Notes: generated by a model from the sequence alone, not told the origin. Shown: positions 1-6,064, counted from the stretch's first letter. The stretch is DNA of 7,351 nt from DAOVRL01 sp964459805 (GCA_964459805.1 CAYWOD010000188.1:1-7351), one strand, 5' to 3'. Program-made: numbers and translations.

Positions 1-124
1 TGCCGATAATCTGATTGGCCTTAACAATGACACACCCGACGGCCGGATTCGGCTCGACCGAGTCGAGGCCACGCCGGGCCAGCTTCAACGCCATCTGCAT
101 GTACTTCGTGTCAGCATCGGCCAT
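1..124 (-). CDS. ribD: RibD N-terminus (pyrimidine deaminase/reductase), partial
   Basis: The first 41 codons of a minus-strand gene whose 3' part lies beyond the left edge. The family enzyme deaminates and then reduces the pyrimidine product of GTP cyclohydrolase II in cytosolic riboflavin synthesis. The translation begins MADADTKYMQMALKLA and contains ARRGL followed by EPNPAVGCVIV. The early 'YM..AL.LARRG' helix and the PNPxVG loop are the typical start of the RibD deaminase domain. The zinc-binding HAE and PCxxxG(K)TPPC motifs would lie outside the window, so it cannot be told whether the C-terminal reductase domain is present. The ATG follows the ligA stop codon by a single base (TAG-A-ATG). 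A purine-rich AAGGGGAAGG in the last ligA codons can serve as ribosome binding site, so ribD is very likely co-transcribed and translationally coupled with ligA. A different cytidine-deaminase-fold protein is possible but less likely. Confidence 0.9.
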   Translation of the reverse strand, partial: MADADTKYMQMALKLARRGLDSVEPNPAVGCVIVKANQIIG

Positions 125-125
125 T

Positions 126-2135
126 CTATCGGGTCCTTCCCCTTATCATCCCCATAAACTCCTGCTCGTTTATCACTTGCACACCTAATTTCAACGCCTT
201 GGCCAATTTACTCCCCGGATTCTCACCTGCCAATACAAAATCGGTCTTCTTGCTGACGCTCGAGGATGCCTTTGCCCCGGCCCTTCTAATCGCCTCCTGA
301 GCCTCCTGGCGGCTGAAATGCTCCAGAGTGCCCGTTACAACGAATGTCTTGCCCGCCAATTTGTCCGATCTCCGTGCCCTTGCCCGCTCGGGCTTGACCC
401 CCGCGGCCGACAGATCGTCGATTACCGCGCGATATTTCGGGTCGCCAAAGTATTCACAGATGCTCTTGGCCATCGTAGGCCCGATCTGGTCTATGTCCGC
501 CAGCTCCTCCTGCCGGGCCGTCATAAGAGCAGCCAGCGAACCGAAATGCTCAGCCAAGATTTGCGCCGACCGGCCCCCTATGTGGCGGATACCCAGAGCG
601 GCAATTAGACGCCACAGCGGCCGGGTCTTGCTCGCTTCAATCGCCTCTATCACATTGGCCGCACTTTTCTCGGCCATTCGCTCTAATTCCGCAAGCTGAG
701 CCTCCTCCAGTTTGTATAGGTCTGCAAAATTGCTAACAAGCCCGCTCTCAATCAGTTGGTCGATAAGAGCCGGGCCCAAATGCTCGATATCCATCTGGCC
801 CCGCCCCGCGAAATACTTCAACCGCTCCTTCAACTGTCCTAAACAATCCGGATTCACGCACCGGATATAAACCCCGTCGGCGTCCTTGGCCACCGCCGAG
901 CCGCAGTTGGGACATTCCCCGGGCACTTCGAAAGGCGCCGCACCGGCAGATCTTTGCTCCATTTTCACTTCCACCACCTGCGGTATTATTTCGCCGGCCT
1001 TTTCGATTACGACCGTGTCGCCTTCGCGCACATCCAGCTTTGCGAGCATGTCGAAATTATGCAGGCTCGCCCGCTTGACCGTCGTCCCGGCTAATTGCAC
1101 CGGCCTCAAATTCGCAACCGGCGTCAAAATCCCGCTCTTACCCACCTGAACGTCTATGGACTTGACAACAGTCTCGGCCTGCTCGGCGGCAAACTTATAC
1201 GAAATGCACCACCGAGGCGCCCTGCCGGTGGCGCCGAGCATGTCACGCTGGTCAAACCGGTTGACTTTTATCACCATCCCGTCAATCTGATAATCGAGCT
1301 CTGGACGCTCTTCGCTCCAGCCGAGACAAACCTCTATCACCTCGTCAATGTCCCCGGCCTTTTGAATATGCGGGTTAACCGGCAAGCCGAGTTCCCTGAA
1401 CCTGCCCAAACTCTCGTAATGATCCTCGCCCAACGGCCCGGAGATCTCACCGGTCGCGTATGCAAAAAATGAAAGGTTCCTCGCAGCCGTAATCCTTGCA
1501 TCCAGCAATTTCAAGGAGCCCGCCGCGGCGTTTCGCGGGTTGGCAAAGCTCGGCTCACCTGCCTCGGCGCGAAGCCTGTTCAATTCGACAAAAGAGCTCG
1601 TCGGCATATAGACCTCGCCGCGAACCTCGAGCACGGCGGGAACTTCAGCGCCGGCCAGTAATACGAGCGGCACCGCCTTTATCGTCCGCACATTCGCCGT
1701 GACATCGTCGCCCACTTCGCCGTCCCCGCGCGTCGCTGCCGTAACAAGCCTAGCGGCTTCGTAACGCAAACTAATCGCCAGCCCGTCGATCTTGGGCTCG
1801 ACCACATAATCATAGTCCTCATCGCCAAGCTGCCTGTGCACCCTCTCGTCAAAGGCCCGAAGCTCATCGGCGTTATACGTATTATCCATACTCAGCATCG
1901 CCACGGCGTGCCTGACGGTGGCGAAACCTTCGAGCGGCCGACCCGAGACGCGCTGAGTAGGTGAATCGGGCGTAATAAACTCGGGATTTGCCTGCTCTAA
2001 TGCCTTTAGCTCCGCAAAGAGCTTGTCATACTCCCGGTCGCTGATCTTCGGCTGACTGAGCACGTAATACAAATAATCGTGCCCTCGAATCTCATCCCGC
2101 AATTGCTCGATTCGTTTGTGTACATCCTGTGCCAT
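126..2135 (-). CDS. ligA: NAD-dependent DNA ligase LigA
   Basis: Full-length bacterial replicative DNA ligase, 669 residues (E. coli LigA has 671). It seals nicks in the DNA backbone using NAD+. Domain order is complete. Ia domain: about residues 5-65, with the HDYLYYV and DREYDKLF elements. Adenylation domain: nucleotidyl-lysine motif EPKIDGLAISL with Lys115, then the TRGDG motif at about 135-139 and DGMVIK at 285-290. OB fold: about 320-400, VGKSGILTPVA, where the common Arg of VGRTG is Lys. Zinc finger: four cysteines at 408, 411, 426 and 431. Helix-hairpin-helix repeats: about 440-570. BRCT domain: about 591-669, starting LAGKTFVVTGTL. The ATG start fits the family N-terminus; the Shine-Dalgarno sequence is weak (TTAGG). 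The gene is followed after one base by ribD, forming an operon. No internal stop or missing catalytic residue was seen. Confidence 0.98.
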   Translation of the reverse strand: MAQDVHKRIEQLRDEIRGHDYLYYVLSQPKISDREYDKLFAELKALEQANPEFITPDSPTQRVSGRPLEGFATVRHAVAMLSMDNTYNADELRAFDERVHRQLGDEDYDYVVEPKIDGLAISLRYEAARLVTAATRGDGEVGDDVTANVRTIKAVPLVLLAGAEVPAVLEVRGEVYMPTSSFVELNRLRAEAGEPSFANPRNAAAGSLKLLDARITAARNLSFFAYATGEISGPLGEDHYESLGRFRELGLPVNPHIQKAGDIDEVIEVCLGWSEERPELDYQIDGMVIKVNRFDQRDMLGATGRAPRWCISYKFAAEQAETVVKSIDVQVGKSGILTPVANLRPVQLAGTTVKRASLHNFDMLAKLDVREGDTVVIEKAGEIIPQVVEVKMEQRSAGAAPFEVPGECPNCGSAVAKDADGVYIRCVNPDCLGQLKERLKYFAGRGQMDIEHLGPALIDQLIESGLVSNFADLYKLEEAQLAELERMAEKSAANVIEAIEASKTRPLWRLIAALGIRHIGGRSAQILAEHFGSLAALMTARQEELADIDQIGPTMAKSICEYFGDPKYRAVIDDLSAAGVKPERARARRSDKLAGKTFVVTGTLEHFSRQEAQEAIRRAGAKASSSVSKKTDFVLAGENPGSKLAKALKLGVQVINEQEFMGMIRGRTR

Positions 2136-2145
2136 AACAGCCTAA

Positions 2146-2174
2146 TTTATACGCAGTTGTAGCCGGTTTTGCAA
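2146..2174 (-). promoter_or_regulatory. Probable sigma-70-type promoter of ligA-ribD
   Basis: Reading the minus strand, TTGCAA (2174-2169) and TATAAA (2151-2146) are separated by exactly 17 bases, close to the bacterial housekeeping consensus. Transcription would start near 2139-2140, only 4-5 bases before the ligA ATG at 2135. The message would then be leaderless or nearly so, which fits the poor ribosome binding site. No experimental support is available. Confidence 0.5.
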
Positions 2175-2302
2175 GACTGCAATCGAGCGCCCTGGTTTGC
2201 CGCCTGGCACGTACGAGGCAGGCATATCGGCTTACGGCGTGGGTCGATTCGGGTCGCTTATCGTGTTTTCTTTGTCGCGGGCAGTACGTCAGGGATCGGG
2301 GT

Positions 2303-3055
2303 TCAAAATCTGCTCATCCAGACGGGCCACTCTGGGGGCCCATCTCCGTCCCGATTCCAATTCCTATGCCAGGACAACTCCCACAATGCTTTTAGACCGA
2401 TTCTTCGAACGGAGAAGTCCATAAAAAGCCCGTTTACCGCTCCATCGTGTCGATTCACGCAAAAAAATCGCATACATTTCATCTCGGCATACGAAGAAGT
2501 CTGCCCGTCGTACTCCGGCGGTGGGTCCTCGTAAAGAGGCAAACCCGAAGGCCACGCACAATCCAGCAATACAGGAACCTTACCGGCGCCCTTCACGTCG
2601 AAACTCTTCCACCAACCATCCTGGGGATATTCGCCGGGCAAGAACGGATACGCTTTGTCGCGAATCCAGTAATTGGTTCCGTAACTTCCTTTGCGACCTT
2701 CTTCTTCCCAGGCGGCCAAAGAACCCCGCGCGCCGTCACTAACGGTCCTGACCGCCATTGGACAGAAATAGATTTTCGGAGTATCTTTAGAGTATGGCTC
2801 CAGCACATCCATCCATTTGTGGTATTCCAAACCGGCAAATTTGCCGTCATGCTCATTCACAAACAACCCGAAAAAATATCCCCACTGCTTTTGCCTATGA
2901 AGACAAACCACTGCCTTGCTCTGCCGACGGGCCTTTTGCAGAGACGGCAGCAATATCGACAACAGAATCGCAAGGATAGCTATAACGACTAACAACTCAA
3001 CGAGCGTGAATGCTCTTCCTTTGGCCATGCGGTTATCCATTAACCTCTTTTTCAT
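2303..3055 (-). CDS. Pseudopilin-like protein with prepilin N-terminal methylation leader
   Basis: A 250-residue protein of the large planctomycete/lentisphaere family of prepilin-like secreted proteins; the exact role is unknown. Met1-Ala15 is a short basic leader. It is followed by the type IV prepilin motif FTLVELLVVIAIL (residues 16-28), with Glu at position 5 of the mature chain and Ala rather than Gly just before the cleavage point. A prepilin peptidase should cut before Phe16, leaving a hydrophobic helix to about residue 37 that anchors the protein or packs it in a pseudopilus. The globular part carries FCPMAV near 97-102 and a C-terminal RHDGAVNGLFMDFSVRRIG block near 202-220, then LW and a Trp-rich tail. 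The start is uncertain: TTG at 3073, and ATG at 3055, 3040 or 3028 are all in frame before the motif. AAGAGG lies just before 3040, while 3028 gives a six-residue leader. It stands alone, without secretion-machinery genes in view, 167 bases upstream of ligA. Confidence 0.85.
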   Translation of the reverse strand: MKKRLMDNRMAKGRAFTLVELLVVIAILAILLSILLPSLQKARRQSKAVVCLHRQKQWGYFFGLFVNEHDGKFAGLEYHKWMDVLEPYSKDTPKIYFCPMAVRTVSDGARGSLAAWEEEGRKGSYGTNYWIRDKAYPFLPGEYPQDGWWKSFDVKGAGKVPVLLDCAWPSGLPLYEDPPPEYDGQTSSYAEMKCMRFFCVNRHDGAVNGLFMDFSVRRIGLKALWELSWHRNWNRDGDGPPEWPVWMSRF

Positions 3056-3134
3056 GCAGAGCAGAGGGCACAATAAAAACCTGACCGGCTAAAACTGCCT
3101 GTCGCGGAAATGCAGTAGAATCCTGACTGCGCAT

Positions 3135-3164
3135 ATTTTACTGTACCAGCGACACAGAAATCAA
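3135..3164 (-). promoter_or_regulatory. Probable promoter of the pseudopilin-like gene
   Basis: On the minus strand TTGATT (3164-3159) and TAAAAT (3140-3135) are 18 bases apart. Transcription from about 3128 would give a leader of roughly 70-100 bases depending on which start codon is used. It lies between this gene and the divergent IS110 remnant, so the core gene's promoter appears to have survived the nearby insertion. Confidence 0.4.
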
Positions 3165-3190
3165 ACGGATTTAGGCAGCTCCTGTAACAA

Positions 3191-3733
3191 TTGTTCAATG
3201 ATCTCATGAGAAAAAGATTATCCAAAAAGGCAAGCTGGTTCAAGGAGAATCATTTCAAAGACGAAGATGATTTCTATGTTGGTCTTGATGTTCATAAGGA
3301 TCAGTATCACGTAGCATTGTGGTATGACGGTCGTATTGGCTGTGTATACTCGATGTCGTCGGATAATAGGAGACTATTGCGTGATCTGCAGCAGATCAAG
3401 AGTTTTCTTTTGCAGTATGGCATTTCCTGGCCGGGTGGTGGCTGGAGCAGGGCTGTGCTCTGCAAACTTCGAGAGATGGATATAGGCAGTCAGCTGAGGT
3501 TTACTCTTGACCAATATCTTGATGAGTATGAGTTCATCTGCAGAAAGGTAGCTCAGACCAAATCGAAACTTCGCCAGATATTCAGTAGCGAACGTCATAG
3601 TGCGGGTATAACGATATTTAAGTCTCATCCCGGCGTAGGCAATATAGTTGCCTGGGAGTATCGAGCAGAGATGTTTGGTATAACCAGGTTCAGACAGCCC
3701 AAAGCATGTATAGCAGAACAAGTAGCTGTATAA
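3191..3733 (+). pseudogene. IS110-family transposase remnant, internally deleted and truncated
   Basis: Remnant of a DEDD (RuvC-like) transposase of the IS110/IS116/IS902 family, about 180 residues where roughly 340-400 are usual. The N-terminal part carries the family signature YVGLDVHKDQYHVALW with the first catalytic Asp, then YSMSSDNRRLL. The next residues, LQQIKSFLLQYGI, belong to the helical middle of the family. Roughly 100 or more residues holding the remaining catalytic acidic residues therefore appear to have been deleted in frame, near 3380-3400. The C-terminal domain starts normally (SHPGVGNIVAWEYRAEMF, then RFRQPK) but ends early at a TAA instead of continuing through the catalytic-serine domain. 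A shifted frame at about 3729-3818 (ending ...LREHIACVKRIFQKEF) may be more of the eroded tail. The first codon could be TTG 3191 or ATG 3206. It cannot be an active transposase. Family assignment is confident; the exact deletion limits are inferred. Confidence 0.8.
3382..3398. repeat. 17-base palindrome at the IS110 deletion junction
   Basis: TGATCTGC-A-GCAGATCA is a perfect dyad with a one-base centre. It sits where the transposase reading passes from its N-terminal domain directly into its helical middle, i.e. at the inferred deletion point. It may be a scar of the deletion event or a coincidence. Confidence 0.5.
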
Positions 3734-3913
3734 CCGGAACTTAGGAATGATTCTGCGGGAGCACATTGCATGCGTTAAGAGAATTTTTCAAAAAGAGTTT
3801 CAGAGGCCCTTTTGTACTTGACGAGAATGGCCTCATAGCAGTGCTTATGAACACTACGCAACAAGAATCAGATTCTTCAAAGGTTCTGCAAGATCGTGGC
3901 TTGGCCTAGACTA

Positions 3914-3963
3914 CCTATTATTCACCTTGCAGGGACTCTCCCTGCTGAGACTCAGCCAATAGG
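3914..3963. repeat. Nested hairpin cluster
   Basis: Three dyads are packed in 50 bases. An outer stem CCTATT (3914-3919)/AATAGG (3958-3963) encloses a perfect 7-base-pair hairpin GCAGGGA-CTC-TCCCTGC (3929-3945). A second hairpin GCTGAG-A-CTCAGC (3944-3956) overlaps the first by two bases, so the two are mutually exclusive. No T tract follows on either strand, so this is not a typical intrinsic terminator. It could be an element end, a protein-binding site or a structured RNA. Confidence 0.55.
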
Positions 3964-4153
3964 CGGTAGGATTCTCAGGGCACTCCCTCAGGCCAAACCA
4001 TACCACCCTCCCCCCCCCAATCTGATGCTGCAACTCCCGTCCAATTTCACAGTAGGTGAACAGGTGTGTAGGCAGTAAGAAGAACCTCTCCCCTTAGGAG
4101 TAAGGCATTCGGAAAAACACCCTAATCTCACTGCTAGTCCCAGGATCAATTCT

Positions 4154-4164
4154 CTACGCAGAAT
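4154..4164 (-). repeat. Arm-type motif copy 1 (inverted)
   Basis: On the minus strand this reads ATTCTGCGTAG, the same 11-base motif found at 4225. With its flanks (4153-4165) it forms a perfect 13-base inverted repeat with 4224-4236, enclosing 58 bases. It is the outermost and only inverted copy of the family around the tRNA-Asn half, so it is taken as a candidate integrase arm-binding site. Confidence 0.55.
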
Positions 4165-4224
4165 GCTCAAACTCACCCGTTTTCAACAGGCGAAACTATA
4201 CACCAATTCGACACAGACTAGGCC

Positions 4225-4246
4225 ATTCTGCGTAGATTCTGCGTGC
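4225..4246 (+). repeat. Arm-type motif copies 2 and 3 (tandem)
   Basis: Two head-to-tail 11-base units, ATTCTGCGTAG (4225-4235) and ATTCTGCGTGC (4236-4246). An 11-base spacing places both copies on the same face of the helix, as for paired integrase arm sites. They are 73 bases left of the tRNA-Asn half, on the opposite side from the integrase gene. Confidence 0.6.
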
Positions 4247-4318
4247 AAATAAATGCCGTTAATTCAGGAATTAATTCGGGAGGAGTTGTAACCGGTTGAC
4301 CTACAACGCCTAACAAAA

Positions 4319-4360
4319 CTCCCCGAGTAGGACTCGAACCTACAACCTAGCGGTTAACAG
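4319..4360 (-). other. tRNA-Asn(GTT) 3' half: attachment site core
   Basis: The minus strand gives tRNA positions 32 to 73: anticodon loop CTGTTAA with anticodon GTT (4358-4356), the 3' anticodon strand, a variable loop, a perfect T arm (GTAGG-TTCGAGT-CCTAC), the acceptor strand TCGGGGA and discriminator G. No CCA is encoded. The match stops at the 5' edge of the anticodon loop: the bases beyond (GATTT instead of a strand pairing with CCGCT) do not form the stem, and no D arm or 5' acceptor follows. A 3' tRNA half broken at the anticodon loop is the usual trace of integration by a tyrosine recombinase, which fits the integrase gene 212 bases away. The intact tRNA would be expected further right, outside the window. 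Confidence 0.85.
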
Positions 4361-4379
4361 AAATCCGGTCTAAGGATTT
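4361..4379. repeat. Inverted repeat beside the tRNA-Asn half
   Basis: AAATCC (4361-4366) and GGATTT (4374-4379) flank seven bases, directly abutting the point where tRNA similarity ends. It may be part of the element-side core site bound by the recombinase, or a chance dyad. Confidence 0.3.
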
Positions 4380-4422
4380 GAGAATCGCTTGTTCCACTTA
4401 AGAAAATTCCTACCTACTGTAA

Positions 4423-4435
4423 GTACGTTACGTAC
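4423..4435. promoter_or_regulatory. 13-base perfect dyad, possible operator
   Basis: GTACGT-T-ACGTAC is a perfect odd-centred palindrome between the tRNA-Asn half and the integrase promoter. The size and position suit a dimeric regulator or a directionality factor (excisionase) site. No regulator gene is seen next to it. Confidence 0.3.
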
Positions 4436-4510
4436 AAGGGCTTATGGCTTCACAGTTTGCCGTCTAATCCCATCTCTTCCCGTCTTGTTCCTAAAAAGCA
4501 TATTTTTTTC

Positions 4511-4539
4511 TTGCATTCTGCATAAATTCTGCATAAAAT
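4511..4539 (+). promoter_or_regulatory. Probable integrase promoter, overlapped by arm motifs
   Basis: TTGCAT (4511-4516) and TAAAAT (4534-4539) are spaced by exactly 17 bases. Transcription would begin near 4546, with a leader of about 27 bases before the ATG. The two 11-base motifs at 4515-4536 overlap the last two bases of the -35 and the first three of the -10 and fill the spacer, so any protein bound there would block RNA polymerase. Confidence 0.5.
4515..4536 (+). repeat. Arm-type motif copies 4 and 5 (perfect tandem)
   Basis: ATTCTGCATAA occurs twice in immediate succession (4515-4525, 4526-4536). It matches the left copies ATTCTGCGTAG except for G to A at position 8 and at position 11, with the same 11-base period. 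Found on the integrase side of the tRNA-Asn half, it completes a two-armed arrangement around that core. Confidence 0.65.
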
Positions 4540-4572
4540 TTGTGTATTCCGAGCATTTTTTGGAGGCCGCTG

Positions 4573-5868
4573 ATGGCTGGAAAACGCAAGATGCCACAAC
4601 TTCGATTCGATGGGAGATACTTTGTGGCGAATATCTATAAGCCAGACGGAAAACGGACGATGATTAGCTTCGGCCCTCCTGGGGTCCGTACTGAAGGTGA
4701 GATTTATGCTGCGTTCGGTAAATGGCTTGATTTATATAATCAACAACCGCACAAGGTTCTGGCTTTCAAGAGTCCATATGATGCAGTCGAGCAAATCATC
4801 AACCCGTTGAACATTGTTACCGTCGGTGAATTAGTGGATAAGTACGAGGCGCACAGAAAGAAGGTAACAGATTCTCGAAAACATAATCTGGAACACCCCG
4901 ATCTCAGATTTATCAGGAGGGTACGCCAATTTCTGGAGCCGTACTGCGATTGGCCTATCGATACATTTGGCCCCGACGAACTGCAAGACGTGCAACAAGC
5001 ACTAGTCGATCACGAATATGTTCACGGTAATAAAGAGAAACGATATACCCGAAGGGGAATCAACGACACTATAAAGTGGATTCGCAAAATATGGCGATGG
5101 GGAATGGGGCGTCAGTTGATCAGGCCTGAACTGGTCCAGGGGCTTGAGGAAGTCAAAGCATTAAAAATGGGAGATACGTTCGCTCCCGACAATCACAAGA
5201 GAAGCCGCGTAACGAAAGAAGAATTGTGCAAGGTCATCAACGCAGTGAATACTGTCGTCGGAGACATGCTGAAACTCATCTGGTACACTGGCATGCGGCC
5301 GTGTGAAGTTTGTGAAATGAGACCCTATGATATTATTTTCGATGATCCGGAATGCTGGCTGTATATTCCTGGTCGAGATCAGACACCGGTTGGAAAACAC
5401 AAAACCACCCGTTACGAACGAGTCAAAGTGATTCCTCTTACGGCAGAACCGCAAAAGATCCTGGCACCACGAATCAAGGATTTTGGCTCAAAGGAGTACA
5501 TTTTCAGCCCAAGAGAATCGTTGCGTAAATTCCGTGAACAGAAATCGGCCAATCGCAAGACACCGTTAAGTTGCGGCAATCGGCCAGGAACCAATCGAAA
5601 AGGACACCCCATGATCCGGCCTGGCGAGCGATACACTAACGATTCACTTTGTCACGCCTGCAAACGAGGGTGTAAGCGAGCGGGTGTCAAAAAACTCGTT
5701 CCCTATGACCTTCGCCGGACTATGGCGACAGGAACGCGGTCTATACTTGGCAAGGAAGCGGCTAAAGTGCTACTCGGGCACGCCAAAACGGATACGACAG
5801 ATATCTACCTCTTAGACGAGGTTCAGGAAGCTGTGAAAGTAGCAAAGTTGTTGGCTTCTAAGACGTAA
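4573..5868 (+). CDS. Tyrosine recombinase / site-specific integrase
   Basis: A 431-residue tyrosine recombinase expected to integrate and excise a mobile element at a tRNA 3' end. The ATG at 4573 is chosen over TTG at 4540 because GGAGG (4562-4566) lies six bases before it. Residues about 7-45 (QLRFDGRYFVANIYKPDGKR) look like the small beta-rich arm-binding domain of phage-type integrases. About 83-190 is the helical core-binding (SAM-like) domain. The catalytic domain follows: Arg242 in TGMRPCEV, a probable beta-strand Lys near 277 (KHKTTRYERVKVIPL), box II PYDLRR with Arg381, His403 in LLGH, and nucleophile Tyr412 in DIYLL. The usual first His of HxLRR is Tyr378. Several cysteines (334, 360, 363, 367) lie between the Lys and box II. 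No frameshift or loss of the other catalytic residues was seen, so it may be active. It lies between two tRNA 3' halves and beside repeat pairs suited to its arm-binding domain; no excisionase gene is visible. Confidence 0.95.
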   Translation: MAGKRKMPQLRFDGRYFVANIYKPDGKRTMISFGPPGVRTEGEIYAAFGKWLDLYNQQPHKVLAFKSPYDAVEQIINPLNIVTVGELVDKYEAHRKKVTDSRKHNLEHPDLRFIRRVRQFLEPYCDWPIDTFGPDELQDVQQALVDHEYVHGNKEKRYTRRGINDTIKWIRKIWRWGMGRQLIRPELVQGLEEVKALKMGDTFAPDNHKRSRVTKEELCKVINAVNTVVGDMLKLIWYTGMRPCEVCEMRPYDIIFDDPECWLYIPGRDQTPVGKHKTTRYERVKVIPLTAEPQKILAPRIKDFGSKEYIFSPRESLRKFREQKSANRKTPLSCGNRPGTNRKGHPMIRPGERYTNDSLCHACKRGCKRAGVKKLVPYDLRRTMATGTRSILGKEAAKVLLGHAKTDTTDIYLLDEVQEAVKVAKLLASKT

Positions 5869-5908
5869 TGGTATTCTTATACCTAGCGATACTGCTAAAC
5901 TCAGAAAA

Positions 5909-5953
5909 TGGCCAAGGCGGAATCGAACCGCCGACACACGGATTTTCAGTCCG
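5909..5953 (-). other. tRNA-Phe(GAA) 3' half: attachment site remnant
   Basis: The minus strand shows a complete anticodon hairpin (CGGA-CTGAAAA-TCCG, anticodon GAA at 5947-5945), a short variable loop, a perfect T arm (GGCGG-TTCGATT-CCGCC) and the acceptor strand ending TTGGCCA. The acceptor appears one base short of seven pairs plus discriminator A, so the copy may be slightly eroded. The D arm and 5' acceptor strand are absent: upstream sequence (5954-6020) does not form them. No CCA is encoded. It has the same orientation as the tRNA-Asn half. By the logic of tRNA integration, DNA to its right (the repeats and the nucleotidyltransferase operon) belongs to the inserted element, and the intact tRNA-Phe would be beyond the right edge. 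Confidence 0.83.
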
Positions 5954-6029
5954 ATTATCTCGTTTGTAAGTGTTTGTGAATAAACGGCTTATACTTGCCA
6001 AATAAGGACTTATGATGCTGACCGAAGCG

Positions 6030-6051
6030 CAACCGTAGCCCAACAGTAGCC
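6030..6051 (+). repeat. Second arm-type repeat family, pair A
   Basis: Two tandem 11-base units, CAACCGTAGCC (6030-6040) and CAACAGTAGCC (6041-6051), differ at one base. Read on the minus strand they contain CTGTTG or CGGTTG, the core shared with pair B. They are 76 bases right of the tRNA-Phe half and unrelated to the ATTCTGC family near the tRNA-Asn half. Confidence 0.55.
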
Positions 6052-6064
6052 TAAACGAACATGT

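Larger units (their letters stand above)
3734..4318. other. Non-coding accessory stretch with palindromes, poly-C and arm-like repeats
   Basis: No convincing gene was seen in these 585 bases. It holds the likely eroded tail of the IS110 remnant, a nested hairpin cluster (3914-3963), a run of nine C (4010-4018), three copies of the 11-base arm-like motif (4154-4164, 4225-4246), a 10-base palindrome GAATTAATTC (4268-4277) and a 6-base inverted repeat GTTGTA/TACAAC (4285-4290/4302-4307). A short open frame at 3822-3959, beginning after a stop, has no start codon of note and no recognised relatives. Confidence 0.6.

Noticed and set aside
2199..2226. TGCCGCCT/AGGCAGGCA imperfect stem after the pseudopilin gene as a terminator
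   Set aside because: One arm has a bulge and no U tract follows on the minus strand.
2169..2992. Several plus-strand open frames across the pseudopilin gene
   Set aside because: They are antisense to a clear coding gene and show no recognisable domain.
3822..3959. Open frame after a stop, containing YEHYATRIRFF
   Set aside because: It has no good start codon, only 46 codons, and overlaps the hairpin cluster; it may be eroded coding DNA, but no family could be named.
4010..4018. Run of nine C as a phase-variation tract
   Set aside because: It is not within or just before any credible gene; it is more likely a neutral or sequencing-sensitive homopolymer.
4086..4110. CTCCCC followed by AGGAG, considered as another tRNA-Asn end
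   Set aside because: Only the first six bases match the acceptor strand; no T arm or anticodon loop follows.
4225..4536. CRISPR array suggested by repeated ATTCTGC motifs
   Set aside because: Units are 11 bases and directly adjacent, with no regular unique spacers and no cas genes.
5870..5883. Hairpin GGTAT-TCTT-ATACC as integrase terminator
   Set aside because: A five-base-pair A/T-rich stem without a following T run is too weak to call.
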